A stretch of 64,000 nucleotides of DNA from Bacteroidota bacterium (GTDB lineage Bacteria > Bacteroidota > Bacteroidia > Chitinophagales > Chitinophagaceae). Position numbers and translations under genes: made by a program. This document shows, piece after piece, positions 26,513 to 34,023 of the stretch (its first letter is position 1; every line of letters begins with the position of its first letter). The notes under the pieces are model-generated. The model saw only the letters and a list, made by a program, of their open reading frames with translations. It was not told where the DNA came from and did not search any database. Location: positions 372,001 through 436,000 of the forward strand of contig JAFDXY010000009.1 in NCBI GenBank assembly GCA_018267725.1, given 5' to 3'.

Positions 26513-26758
26513 TTAATAATCTTTCTTTATTCCTCTATACAATCTGTAACCGCCGTATAACAAACACATTCCGCCAAAAATATATTTTAGTAAAGGGTCT
26601 ATTTGCATTACTATTCTATAAATGGCATCAACTTTTAATCTATCTCCCAACAATAAAAACAAACCCATACATAATATTAATAAGCCCATGCCTAAATCGT
26701 AAACAGATCGCATTATGGTGTAACTCTTTCTTTGCTTATTTCTAAAATCTGATTCCAT
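26513..26758 (-). CDS. Small two-helix membrane protein
   Basis: Unrecognised protein of 81 residues with hydrophobic helices at about 21-40 and 54-70 and a charged N-terminus and tail. It is the first gene of the operon with the PstS-like lipoprotein and the TPR protein. Position suggests a shared envelope function; nothing more can be said. The 189-base gap before it holds no gene that I can see and is shared with the divergent phosphatase gene. Confidence 0.65.
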   Translation of the reverse strand: MESDFRNKQRKSYTIMRSVYDLGMGLLILCMGLFLLLGDRLKVDAIYRIVMQIDPLLKYIFGGMCLLYGGYRLYRGIKKDY

Positions 26759-26935
26759 TTAAACAATCTTTTTGGCAGTTGGGCAATTTATAAATATTTT
26801 TTAATTGATAAGAATAAAAATTATGGGTTCTTGCTTTTTTTGGTTTCATAACAAAAATTTAAAGATTATAACTACTAAACTGTTTTCTACATAAGATGCA
26901 TACATTCAAAAAATCCACACAGCTAACGCAACTAT

Positions 26936-26943
26936 TATTTTTG
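26936..26943 (+). promoter_or_regulatory. -7 element of the phosphatase gene
   Basis: TATTTTTG, an exact TAnnTTTG match, ends four bases before the ATG at 26948. Transcription is expected to start at the ATG itself. Confidence 0.6.
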
Positions 26944-26947
26944 TTGC

Positions 26948-27403
26948 ATGAAAATTTTAATGGTTTGTTTAGGAAATATTTGCAGAAGCCCTTTGGCAGA
27001 AGGTATTTTAAGAAATAAAGTTGAAGAAGCAGGATTAAATTGGGTGGTTGATAGTGCCGGCACTGCAAACTATCATGTTGGAGAACCGCCGCACCGTTTA
27101 TCTCAAAAAATAGCAAAACTGCATGGCATTGATATTAGCCAACATAAAGGAAGGCAATTTGTAAAAGAAGATTTTGAACGGTTCGATTTTATTTATGTAA
27201 TGGATGAAGACAATTATAACGATGTAAAAACCATTGCTAAAAATTATTTTACTGAAAATAAAATTGATTTGATTTTAAATGCATCTTTTCCCAACCAAAA
27301 CAAAAACGTACCCGACCCTTGGTATGGAACAGAAGAAGGCTACCATAAAGTTTATGATATGCTAAACAAAGCTTGTGAGGCAATTATTAAACGTGAGTGG
27401 TGA
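26948..27403 (+). CDS. Low-molecular-weight protein tyrosine phosphatase
   Basis: Cytoplasmic phosphatase of 151 residues. The P-loop CLGNICRS gives the nucleophile Cys7 and phosphate-binding Arg13. The general acid is Asp123 in VPDPWYG. The family removes phosphate from tyrosine or arginine, and the natural substrate is unknown. The last two sense codons and the stop lie inside a heptad repeat. A four-helix-bundle gene follows. Confidence 0.95.
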   Translation: MKILMVCLGNICRSPLAEGILRNKVEEAGLNWVVDSAGTANYHVGEPPHRLSQKIAKLHGIDISQHKGRQFVKEDFERFDFIYVMDEDNYNDVKTIAKNYFTENKIDLILNASFPNQNKNVPDPWYGTEEGYHKVYDMLNKACEAIIKREW

Positions 27404-27434
27404 GGCGTGAATTGTGAGTGAAGAAGTGTGAAAA
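27393..27434 (+). repeat. Heptad array left of the four-helix-bundle gene
   Basis: Six 7-base units in phase: GTGAGTG, GTGAGGC, GTGAATT, GTGAGTG, AAGAAGT, GTGAAAA. It covers the stop codon of the phosphatase gene. A 14-base part (27406-27419) is a perfect inverted copy of 27831-27844 on the other side of the next gene. Confidence 0.75.
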
Positions 27435-27462
27435 ATAATAAATACAAAACAAAAATTAATAT

Positions 27463-27816
27463 ATGTTTTTACAATTAGCTCATACCAAATTAGATGTATT
27501 TGCAAACAGCAAACAGTTGGTATTACTGTGTTACAAGCTGTCTAAATTATTACCGCAAGAAGAGAAGTTTAATATAACACAACAATTACGCAAAGCAGCA
27601 TTATCTATTCATCTTAATATTGCAGAAGGCTGTTCTAGAAAATCTGTTATTGAAAGAAGAAGATTTTTTGAAGTTTCAAGAGGTTCACTAATAGAGGTTG
27701 ATACCATTTTTGATATAACCTGCGAATTAGGATATTTTCGCAAAACCGATTTAGAAGAAGCCGGTAATTTGATTATAAAAACATTTCAAATGCTGAGTAA
27801 GTTAATTGTGTATTAA
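27463..27816 (+). CDS. Four-helix-bundle protein (S23/IVP family)
   Basis: A 117-residue all-helical protein of the family first found inside intervening sequences of 23S rRNA genes and related to the Avd proteins of diversity-generating retroelements. The signature HLNIAEGCSRKS, the following RRRFFEVSRGSLIEVDT and the overall length fit well. Molecular function is unknown. No rRNA or reverse transcriptase is nearby. It stands alone between two oppositely oriented heptad arrays, which suggests arrival as a small mobile unit. Confidence 0.88.
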   Translation: MFLQLAHTKLDVFANSKQLVLLCYKLSKLLPQEEKFNITQQLRKAALSIHLNIAEGCSRKSVIERRRFFEVSRGSLIEVDTIFDITCELGYFRKTDLEEAGNLIIKTFQMLSKLIVY

Positions 27817-27844
27817 ACTCACCATTCACTACTCACAATTCACG
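27817..27844 (+). repeat. Heptad array right of the four-helix-bundle gene
   Basis: Four 7-base units: ACTCACC, ATTCACT, ACTCACA, ATTCACG. They run opposite to the left array and end three bases before the hisS ATG. With 27393-27434 they bracket the four-helix-bundle gene. Confidence 0.75.
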
Positions 27845-27847
27845 AAT

Positions 27848-29221
27848 ATGGCAAAAACAAAAGCAAGCATACCACAAGGTACCAGAGATTTTTCGGCAGA
27901 AGTTGTTCGCAAACGCAACTATATTTTCAATACCATAAAAAATGTTTTTGAATTGTATGGCTTTGCACCTTTAGAAACACCTGCCATGGAAAATTTAGAA
28001 ACTTTAATGGGCAAATACGGAGATGAAGGTGATAAATTAATTTTTAAAATTTTAAATAACGGGTTAGATAATATTTCTAAACACGAACAAATAAAAAATG
28101 ATTTTGAAAAAATATTGGCAGGAAAAAACACAACAGGTATTACAGAAAGAGCTCTCCGTTATGATTTAACTATTCCGTTTGCAAGATATGTTGCCATGAA
28201 CCATGGCCAACTTACCTTTCCTTTTAAACGTTATCAAATACAACCTGTGTGGCGTGCAGATAGGCCTCAACGTGGCCGCTACCGAGAGTTTTACCAATGC
28301 GATGCAGATGTAGTAGGAAGTAAAAGTTTATTAAATGAAGTTGAGTTAGTAAATATTTATGCAACCGTTTTTAATAAGTTAGGAATTAATGTTGAAATAA
28401 AAATTAATAGTAGAAAAATTTTAGCAGCATTAGCCGAATTATGTGGTGATAATAATAAGATGGTTGATATAACAACTGCTATTGACAAGTTAGATAAAAT
28501 TGGTATTGAAAAAGTAAAAGAAGAATTACAACAAAAAGGTTTAAATGAAAATCAAATTTCAAACATTACAGAATATTTAAATATTACTGGTAGCAATGAA
28601 GAAAAATTAGTTGCCATAAAAAAATTGTTTATCAATGTTGAAATTGGCAAACAAGGTATTGATGAAATTGAGTTTGTTTTAAATTATCAATCGTCAATTA
28701 TCAATTCTTCATTGTCAATTGATTTTACTTTAGCCCGCGGTTTAAATTATTATACAGGAATTATTTTTGAAATAAAAGCAAAAGATGCACAAATGGGCAG
28801 CATTGGCGGCGGTGGTAGGTACGATGATTTAACAGGTTTATTTGGTGTACCCGATATTCCGGGAGTTGGAATTTCTTTTGGTGTAGATAGAATTTATGAT
28901 GTAATGGAAGAATTAAAATTGTTTCCTGAAACTATTGCAAGCGGAACAAAAGTTTTATTTTTTAATCTTGGAGAAAAAGAGAGTGAAACTGCATTTAGTT
29001 TAATGCAACAATTACGCAATAAAAATATTGCTTGCGAAATTTATCCCGAGCAAACTAAGTTTGATAAACAGTTTAAGTATGCCGATAAAAAACAAATTCC
29101 CTACGCTGTAATTATTGGCAGTAAAGAGTTAGCAGAAAATAATTGTGTATTAAAAAATTTACAAACCGGAGAGCAAACAACTTTATTGCAAAAAGATTTA
29201 TTGTTACAAACGTTTCACTAA
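27848..29221 (+). CDS. hisS: Histidyl-tRNA synthetase
   Basis: Charges tRNA-His. The ATG at 27848 (MAKTKASIPQGTRDF, 457 residues) is chosen; a frame starting 42 bases earlier is translated repeat. Class II motifs are present: motif 1 region near PAMENLETLMGKYG, motif 2 RGRYREFYQCDADVVG, the histidine loop ARGLNYYTG and motif 3 GVGISFGVDR, then the anticodon-binding domain. Just before the histidine loop the DNA turns into a 7-base-period array (28685-28719), so part of the insertion or linker region may derive from it. It overlaps the next gene tail-to-tail by 18 bases. Confidence 0.96.
   Translation: MAKTKASIPQGTRDFSAEVVRKRNYIFNTIKNVFELYGFAPLETPAMENLETLMGKYGDEGDKLIFKILNNGLDNISKHEQIKNDFEKILAGKNTTGITERALRYDLTIPFARYVAMNHGQLTFPFKRYQIQPVWRADRPQRGRYREFYQCDADVVGSKSLLNEVELVNIYATVFNKLGINVEIKINSRKILAALAELCGDNNKMVDITTAIDKLDKIGIEKVKEELQQKGLNENQISNITEYLNITGSNEEKLVAIKKLFINVEIGKQGIDEIEFVLNYQSSIINSSLSIDFTLARGLNYYTGIIFEIKAKDAQMGSIGGGGRYDDLTGLFGVPDIPGVGISFGVDRIYDVMEELKLFPETIASGTKVLFFNLGEKESETAFSLMQQLRNKNIACEIYPEQTKFDKQFKYADKKQIPYAVIIGSKELAENNCVLKNLQTGEQTTLLQKDLLLQTFH
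28685..28719 (+). repeat. Heptad array inside hisS
   Basis: Five in-phase 7-base units within the reading frame: TATCAAT, CGTCAAT, TATCAAT, TCTTCAT, TGTCAAT. They encode the Ser/Ile/Asn-rich stretch NYQSSIINSSLSID before the conserved FTLARGLNYYTG. The reading frame stays open. Confidence 0.65.
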
Positions 29222-29578
29222 ATTTTTACTCTTTTCAATAAGTGTAGTTGGGTTATCTTTCGGTCCTTCTAAATGATAGCCCATTGCATCTATAACAACG
29301 CCCACAATTTGTTTAGCATCATTGCGTTTAAAAGCTGCTGTTCCTTCAAAAGAAACAATTACAAAAACATCGGCATTACTTGTTTTTTCTAAAACAGAAT
29401 TACCGGCAGAAGATTGCATAGTTAAAACACCGCCATCAAACACAACAGTTACATCTGTTACCACACTTCCTTCCGGAAAGCGATACTTACCAACATATTC
29501 TTTATGTGTAGAATCTGTTTGAGCAAATAAACTTGAAACAAAAAACAAAGCAATAATAATAGCAGCAGCTTTTTTCAT
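29204..29578 (-). CDS. Small exported protein of unknown function
   Basis: Signal peptide (residues 1-20, ending LFAQ) and a mature part of about 104 residues with a beta-rich pattern (YVGKYRFPEGSVVTDVTVVFDGG...TMQSSAGN). This is like the small C-terminal beta domains (DUF3471-type) that follow some beta-lactamase-like enzymes. It is a free-standing gene. Its end overlaps hisS by 18 bases on the other strand. Confidence 0.7.
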   Translation of the reverse strand: MKKAAAIIIALFFVSSLFAQTDSTHKEYVGKYRFPEGSVVTDVTVVFDGGVLTMQSSAGNSVLEKTSNADVFVIVSFEGTAAFKRNDAKQIVGVVIDAMGYHLEGPKDNPTTLIEKSKNLVKRL

Positions 29579-29670
29579 ATAAAATTATTTTTATGTTTAG
29601 TAGTGTGTTTTATAGTGAACAAAAAATTAATCAATTTTAAATAAATAATTTCATTAAACCTTAAACTAAA

Positions 29671-30864
29671 TTATAATCCTTCGTATATAATAGCTGCCCC
29701 TTGCCCTACGCCTACACACATGGTTGCTAATCCATATTTGCTTTTTCTTCTTTTCATTTCATGTAATAATGTGGTTGAAATTCTTGCACCACTGCAACCC
29801 AAAGGATGGCCAATTGCAATACTACCACCATTTACATTTATAATTTCTTTATTTAATTTCAAATCATTTATACATGCCAAACTTTGCGAGGCAAAGGCTT
29901 CATTCAATTCAATTAAATTTAAATTATTTACGTTTAAACCTGCACGCAGTAAGGTTTTTTGTGTAGCAGGCACAGGGCCAATACCCATAATACTCGGCTC
30001 AACTCCTGCAACAGCCATACTTACAATTTTTGCCATTGGTTTAAGATTAAAAAGTGTTACAGCTTCTTCACTTGCCAACAACAATGCAGCAGCACCATCA
30101 TTAATTCCGCTTGAGTTTCCGGCGGTAACTGTTCCATTTTTTGCAAAAGCAGGTTTTAACGCAGCCAATTTTTCTATGCTTGTTTGCCTTGGATGTTCGT
30201 CAATATTAAAAACAGTTGGTTGTTTATTTTCTGTAATGGCTACATTAATTATTTCATCTTTCCATTTTCCTTCTTGCAAAGCATTAAAATATTTTTGTTG
30301 AGAATTAAATGCAAATTCATCTTGTGCTTCTCTGCTAATATTCCATTGGTTGGCTACATTTTCTGCTGTTTCTCCCATTGAAAAGGGATAATAACTATCG
30401 GCTAATTTTTTATTGGTAAACCTCCATCCTATTGTTGAATCAAAAGTTTCTATTTTTCTACTCCATGCTCCATCACTTTTTGCAGTAACAAAGGGAGCTC
30501 TCGTCATACTTTCAACACCGCCGGCTATATACAACATTCCTTCATTACACATAATGGCACGTGCAGCATCCATAATACTTTGCAAGCCACTTGCACACAA
30601 ACGGTTTACAGTATTTCCCGCAACACTAACAGGCAAGCCTGCCAATAAAGCTGCCATTCGTGCAACATTTCTGTTATCTTCTCCGGCTTGGTTGGCAGCA
30701 CCTGCAATAACATCTTCAATTTTATTAATATCTATTGATGTGTTTCTTTCTATTAAAGCAGTAATTATTAAAGCCAATAAATCATCAGGCCTTACTGCAC
30801 TTAGTTTTCCGCCGTAACGCCCAACAGGGGTTCTAACTGCATCAATTATATAAACTGTTTTCAT
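29671..30864 (-). CDS. Thiolase, PcaF/PaaJ-like acetyl-CoA acyltransferase
   Basis: Cleaves or forms 3-ketoacyl-CoA. It has 397 residues with all thiolase marks: nucleophile Cys in NRLCASGLQS, NGGSIAIGHPLGCSGAR (His and second Cys) and the C-terminal CVGVGQGAA. The N-terminus RTPVGRYGGKLSAVRPDDL is closer to 3-oxoadipyl-CoA thiolases than to FadA or AtoB, but no other aromatic-degradation gene is nearby, so the substrate stays open. Confidence 0.92.
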   Translation of the reverse strand: MKTVYIIDAVRTPVGRYGGKLSAVRPDDLLALIITALIERNTSIDINKIEDVIAGAANQAGEDNRNVARMAALLAGLPVSVAGNTVNRLCASGLQSIMDAARAIMCNEGMLYIAGGVESMTRAPFVTAKSDGAWSRKIETFDSTIGWRFTNKKLADSYYPFSMGETAENVANQWNISREAQDEFAFNSQQKYFNALQEGKWKDEIINVAITENKQPTVFNIDEHPRQTSIEKLAALKPAFAKNGTVTAGNSSGINDGAAALLLASEEAVTLFNLKPMAKIVSMAVAGVEPSIMGIGPVPATQKTLLRAGLNVNNLNLIELNEAFASQSLACINDLKLNKEIINVNGGSIAIGHPLGCSGARISTTLLHEMKRRKSKYGLATMCVGVGQGAAIIYEGL

Positions 30865-30936
30865 TTTTTATTAAACTTTTACAAGTGTTGCAAGATAATG
30901 TTTCGGTTACTAATTTTCTGTTCTTTAGCTATAAGT

Positions 30937-30944
30937 TATCTTTG
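30937..30944 (+). promoter_or_regulatory. -7 element of rlmN
   Basis: TATCTTTG, an exact consensus match, ends four bases before the ATG at 30949. This also supports that ATG over a longer frame starting at 30898. Confidence 0.6.
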
Positions 30945-30948
30945 CCGC

Positions 30949-31989
30949 ATGCAAGCAAATATTAGAAATTTTAATTACGAGCAATTAGAAGAATATTTTT
31001 TATCTATCAACGAAAAAAAATTCAGGGCAAAACAAGTGTGGGAATGGCTTTGGAAAAAACATGCTCTTAGCTTTGATGATATGAGTAATATTAGTTTAGA
31101 ATTACGCAGCAAATTGGCAACAGAATTTTCTTTTCCTGCATTAAAAGTAGATGCAACACAATACAGTGCAGATGGTACTATTAAAAGCCGTTTTATAACA
31201 TTTGACGGGCATAAAGTAGAAGGCGTTTTAATTCCGGCAGAAGAAAGAAAAACAGCATGTGTAAGCAGCCAAATAGGTTGCAGTTTAAGTTGTAAATTTT
31301 GTGCCACAGGATATATGGAAAGAAAACGCAATTTAAATTTTGATGAAATTTATGATGAAGTAGTTTTATTAAACCAACAAAGTGAAAGGATATATGATAA
31401 AAAATTAAGCAATATTGTTTTTATGGGTATGGGCGAGCCTTTGCTTAATTACAACAATGTTTTAAAAGCTATTGAAAAAATTACATCTCAAGATGGTTTG
31501 TTTATGAGCCCCAAACGTATTACCGTTTCTACAGCAGGTGTTGCAAAACAAATAAAAAAATTAGGAGATGATAAAGTTCGTTTTAAATTGGCAGTAAGTC
31601 TTCATGCAGCTAACGATGTTAAACGAAATGAAATTATGCCTATTAACGAAACCAATAATATTAAAGCATTAATTGAAGCATTAAATTATTTTTATAAACA
31701 AACAGGCAATGAAATAACTTTTGAATATATTCTTTTTAAAGATTTTAATGATTCGTTGAAAGATGCAGATGAATTAATAAAAATTTTCAGACAAGTACCT
31801 GCACACTTAGTAAATATTATTGAATACAACCCAATTGAAAATGCACAGTTTGTAAAACCCGAACAAAATGTAACCGATCAATTTGTAATACATCTTGCCA
31901 AACATAAAGTAAATGCACATTTACGCCGTAGCCGAGGTAAAGATATTGATGCAGCTTGCGGACAATTGGCCAATAAAGACAAAGATTAA
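30949..31989 (+). CDS. rlmN: 23S rRNA/tRNA adenine-C2 methyltransferase RlmN
   Basis: Radical-SAM enzyme that methylates A2503 of 23S rRNA and A37 of some tRNAs. From the ATG at 30949 it has 346 residues. The iron-sulfur motif is CSLSCKFC (CxxxCxxC) followed by ATGYM. FMGMGEPLLNY and SLHAANDVKRNEIMP are family signatures, and the C-terminal catalytic Cys lies in DIDAACGQL. The ATG at 30898 is rejected because the added residues cover the predicted promoter. A terminator follows. Confidence 0.96.
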   Translation: MQANIRNFNYEQLEEYFLSINEKKFRAKQVWEWLWKKHALSFDDMSNISLELRSKLATEFSFPALKVDATQYSADGTIKSRFITFDGHKVEGVLIPAEERKTACVSSQIGCSLSCKFCATGYMERKRNLNFDEIYDEVVLLNQQSERIYDKKLSNIVFMGMGEPLLNYNNVLKAIEKITSQDGLFMSPKRITVSTAGVAKQIKKLGDDKVRFKLAVSLHAANDVKRNEIMPINETNNIKALIEALNYFYKQTGNEITFEYILFKDFNDSLKDADELIKIFRQVPAHLVNIIEYNPIENAQFVKPEQNVTDQFVIHLAKHKVNAHLRRSRGKDIDAACGQLANKDKD

Positions 31990-32017
31990 TTTATTACCAA
32001 TCCAATATTAAATATTT

Positions 32018-32049
32018 AAACCCTTCTTGTAAAAGAGGGTTTATTTTTT
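32018..32049 (+). terminator. Terminator after rlmN
   Basis: AAACCCTTCTT and AAGAGGGTTT arms flank a short loop, followed by TATTTTTTA. Confidence 0.85.
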
Positions 32050-32055
32050 ATGAGT

Positions 32056-32063
32056 TACTTTTG
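32056..32063 (+). promoter_or_regulatory. -7 element of the rluB-like gene
   Basis: TACTTTTG, an exact TAnnTTTG match, lies 41 bases before the ATG. The predicted leader holds a small hairpin, CCGTT-GCAA-AACGG (32077-32090), with a GNRA-type loop 14 bases before the start codon. Confidence 0.5.
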
Positions 32064-32104
32064 CGTTTCATCATCCCGTTGCAAAACGGCTAAAACATTA
32101 TATT

Positions 32105-33202
32105 ATGGCAAATAAAAGTTTCGAAAAATTTATGAAGCCCGAAATGAAAGGGGCAAAAAAGAAAGAAGCAATTAGGCAAGAAAAAAGAAAAGCAAAAGCC
32201 GAAGCAAGAGCAGCCGGCGAAGAAGCAAGAAGAAAAAAATGGGAACAACAAAGAGGCATTAATACAGATGAAAGGAATGAGAGAACAGATAATAGAAAAG
32301 ATTTTAGAAAAGAAAATTCTCGTTATAAATCAAAAGATTCAAGAGGCAACAATCAACCTTCAAGAAATACATTTCAAAAAACAAATTCAAAAGCTTCACA
32401 AAATTTTTCTACTCAAGAAAAAGATAAAAATATAAAATCAGAAACTTCAAACCAACAAACTGAAGTTGATGTAATGCCTTTAAATAAATTTATTTCTCAC
32501 AGCGGAGTTTGCGGAAGAAGAGAAGCAGCAGCATTTATTAAGCAAGGTTTAGTTACTGTAAATGGCGATACAATTTTTGAACCCGGCTTTAAAGTGAGAG
32601 GCAATGAAGATGTAAAGTTTAAAGGAAAAAGAATATTTATTCAACGCAACCTTGTTTATATTTTATTAAACAAACCCAAAGATTTTATTACAACTGCCAA
32701 AGACCCTCAAGGAAGAAAAACAGTAATTGATTTAATTAAAAATGCAACACCAGAAAGGGTGTATCCGGTTGGGCGTTTAGACAGAAATACAACAGGTGTT
32801 TTATTAATGACGAATGATGGAGAGCTTGCACAAAAATTAACGCACCCATCTTTTCAAATTAAAAAAATTTATGAAGTAAAATTAGATAAGCCTTTAGTAA
32901 AACAAGATTTTGAAGCTATAACAAACGGAATAAATTTAGAAGATGGTTTTATAAAAGCCGATAGTGTTGCTTATGCCGATGCAAAAGATAAAAGTCTTGT
33001 GGGTATTGAAATACACAGCGGAAGAAACAGAATTGTAAGAAGATTGTTTGAACATTTAGGGTATGATGTAAAAAATCTTGATCGTGTTTTATTTGCCAAC
33101 CTTACAAAGAAAAATGTTGAACGTGGGCATTGGCGTTTTTTAAACGAAAAAGAAATTAGATTATTAAAATATATGAATCAAAGTTTTGCTAAGAAAAAAT
33201 AA
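32105..33202 (+). CDS. RluB/RsuA-type pseudouridine synthase with charged N-terminal extension
   Basis: Modifies uridine in rRNA. The C-terminal two thirds (from about residue 120) hold an S4 RNA-binding domain (PLNKFISHSGVCGRREAAAFI) and the catalytic domain with the Asp in PVGRLDRNTTGVLLMTNDGE. The first 120 residues are very rich in Lys, Arg, Glu, Asn and Ser (for example EEARRKKWEQQRG) and are probably disordered and RNA-binding. Such tails occur on Bacteroidota members. The target site (likely U2605 of 23S rRNA) is inferred from the family. Confidence 0.9.
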   Translation: MANKSFEKFMKPEMKGAKKKEAIRQEKRKAKAEARAAGEEARRKKWEQQRGINTDERNERTDNRKDFRKENSRYKSKDSRGNNQPSRNTFQKTNSKASQNFSTQEKDKNIKSETSNQQTEVDVMPLNKFISHSGVCGRREAAAFIKQGLVTVNGDTIFEPGFKVRGNEDVKFKGKRIFIQRNLVYILLNKPKDFITTAKDPQGRKTVIDLIKNATPERVYPVGRLDRNTTGVLLMTNDGELAQKLTHPSFQIKKIYEVKLDKPLVKQDFEAITNGINLEDGFIKADSVAYADAKDKSLVGIEIHSGRNRIVRRLFEHLGYDVKNLDRVLFANLTKKNVERGHWRFLNEKEIRLLKYMNQSFAKKK

Positions 33203-33211
33203 TTTATCTTT

Positions 33212-33282
33212 TGTCATGCTGAGCTTGTCGAAGCATCTAAATTTTTATTTGTAAATCATCTTTCGACAGGCTCAAGATGACA
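33212..33282. repeat. Intergenic inverted repeat of the TGTCATGCTGAGC type
   Basis: Two arms of about 26 bases (33212-33237 and 33257-33282) are imperfect inverted copies. They start TGTCATGCTGAGC and TGTCATCTTGAGC and share a TGTCGAA core. They can fold into a long hairpin between the two pseudouridine synthase genes. It is a member of an interspersed repeat class common in bacterial genomes; a second, distant relative lies at 40542-40610. Confidence 0.75.
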
Positions 33283-33295
33283 AGAAAAGAACTAT

Positions 33296-34006
33296 ATGAA
33301 GCTTGATATAATTTTTGAAAATAATTTTTTTATTGCCATTAATAAACCATCGGGTTTGTTAAGTGTACCAGACAGAACACAAAGTGAAATTTCTTTAAAA
33401 GATATTTTATTACAACGCTACGGAAATATATACACAGTGCATCGTTTAGATAAAGGCACAAGTGGTATTATAATTTTTGCAAAAGATGAAACAACACATA
33501 AAGAACTTTCTCAATTATTTGAAAGCAGAGCAGTTGAAAAATATTATTTGGGCTTAGTGCATGGTATTATGTTAAGCGAAAGCGGAAACATTGATGCTGC
33601 AATTATGGAAAGTCCGTTAAAAAACGGAACAATGGTTACGCATGTAAAAGGCAAACCTTCTTCAACAGATTATAAAGTAATTGAGCAGTTTAAAAATTTT
33701 GCTTGGGTTGAATTTCAAATTCATACAGGGCGTACACATCAAATTCGCGTACATACAAAACATATTGGGCATAGTATTGTTTGTGATGAATTGTATGGAG
33801 ATGGGCAACCTGTTTTACTTTCTTCTATTAAACGAAATTTTAAATTATCAAAAACAGAAGATGAAGAAAAACCAATACTGGCAAGGCTTGCATTACATTC
33901 TTGGAAATTGAATTTTAATTTAAAAGGAGAAGTTTTTAATTTACTTGCAGAGCCACCTAAAGATTTAAGAGCTTTGTTACAACAGTTAAAAAAATGGAAG
34001 AAATAG
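33296..34006 (+). CDS. RluA-family pseudouridine synthase
   Basis: Single-domain enzyme of 236 residues without an S4 domain. The catalytic motif is TVHRLDKGTSGIIIFAKDE (Asp in HRLD), and HTGRTHQIRVHTKHIGH is the second RluA signature. Which RNA it modifies is not readable from the sequence; tRNA U32 or 23S sites are the usual targets. It may be read from the upstream gene, but the long inverted repeat between them could reduce that. Confidence 0.92.
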   Translation: MKLDIIFENNFFIAINKPSGLLSVPDRTQSEISLKDILLQRYGNIYTVHRLDKGTSGIIIFAKDETTHKELSQLFESRAVEKYYLGLVHGIMLSESGNIDAAIMESPLKNGTMVTHVKGKPSSTDYKVIEQFKNFAWVEFQIHTGRTHQIRVHTKHIGHSIVCDELYGDGQPVLLSSIKRNFKLSKTEDEEKPILARLALHSWKLNFNLKGEVFNLLAEPPKDLRALLQQLKKWKK

Positions 34007-34023
34007 TTTTAAAAAAATTGCAA

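Noticed and set aside
27463..27816. Hidden 23S rRNA intervening sequence or diversity-generating retroelement
   Set aside because: No rRNA sequence lies on either side, and no reverse transcriptase or template/variable repeat is visible.
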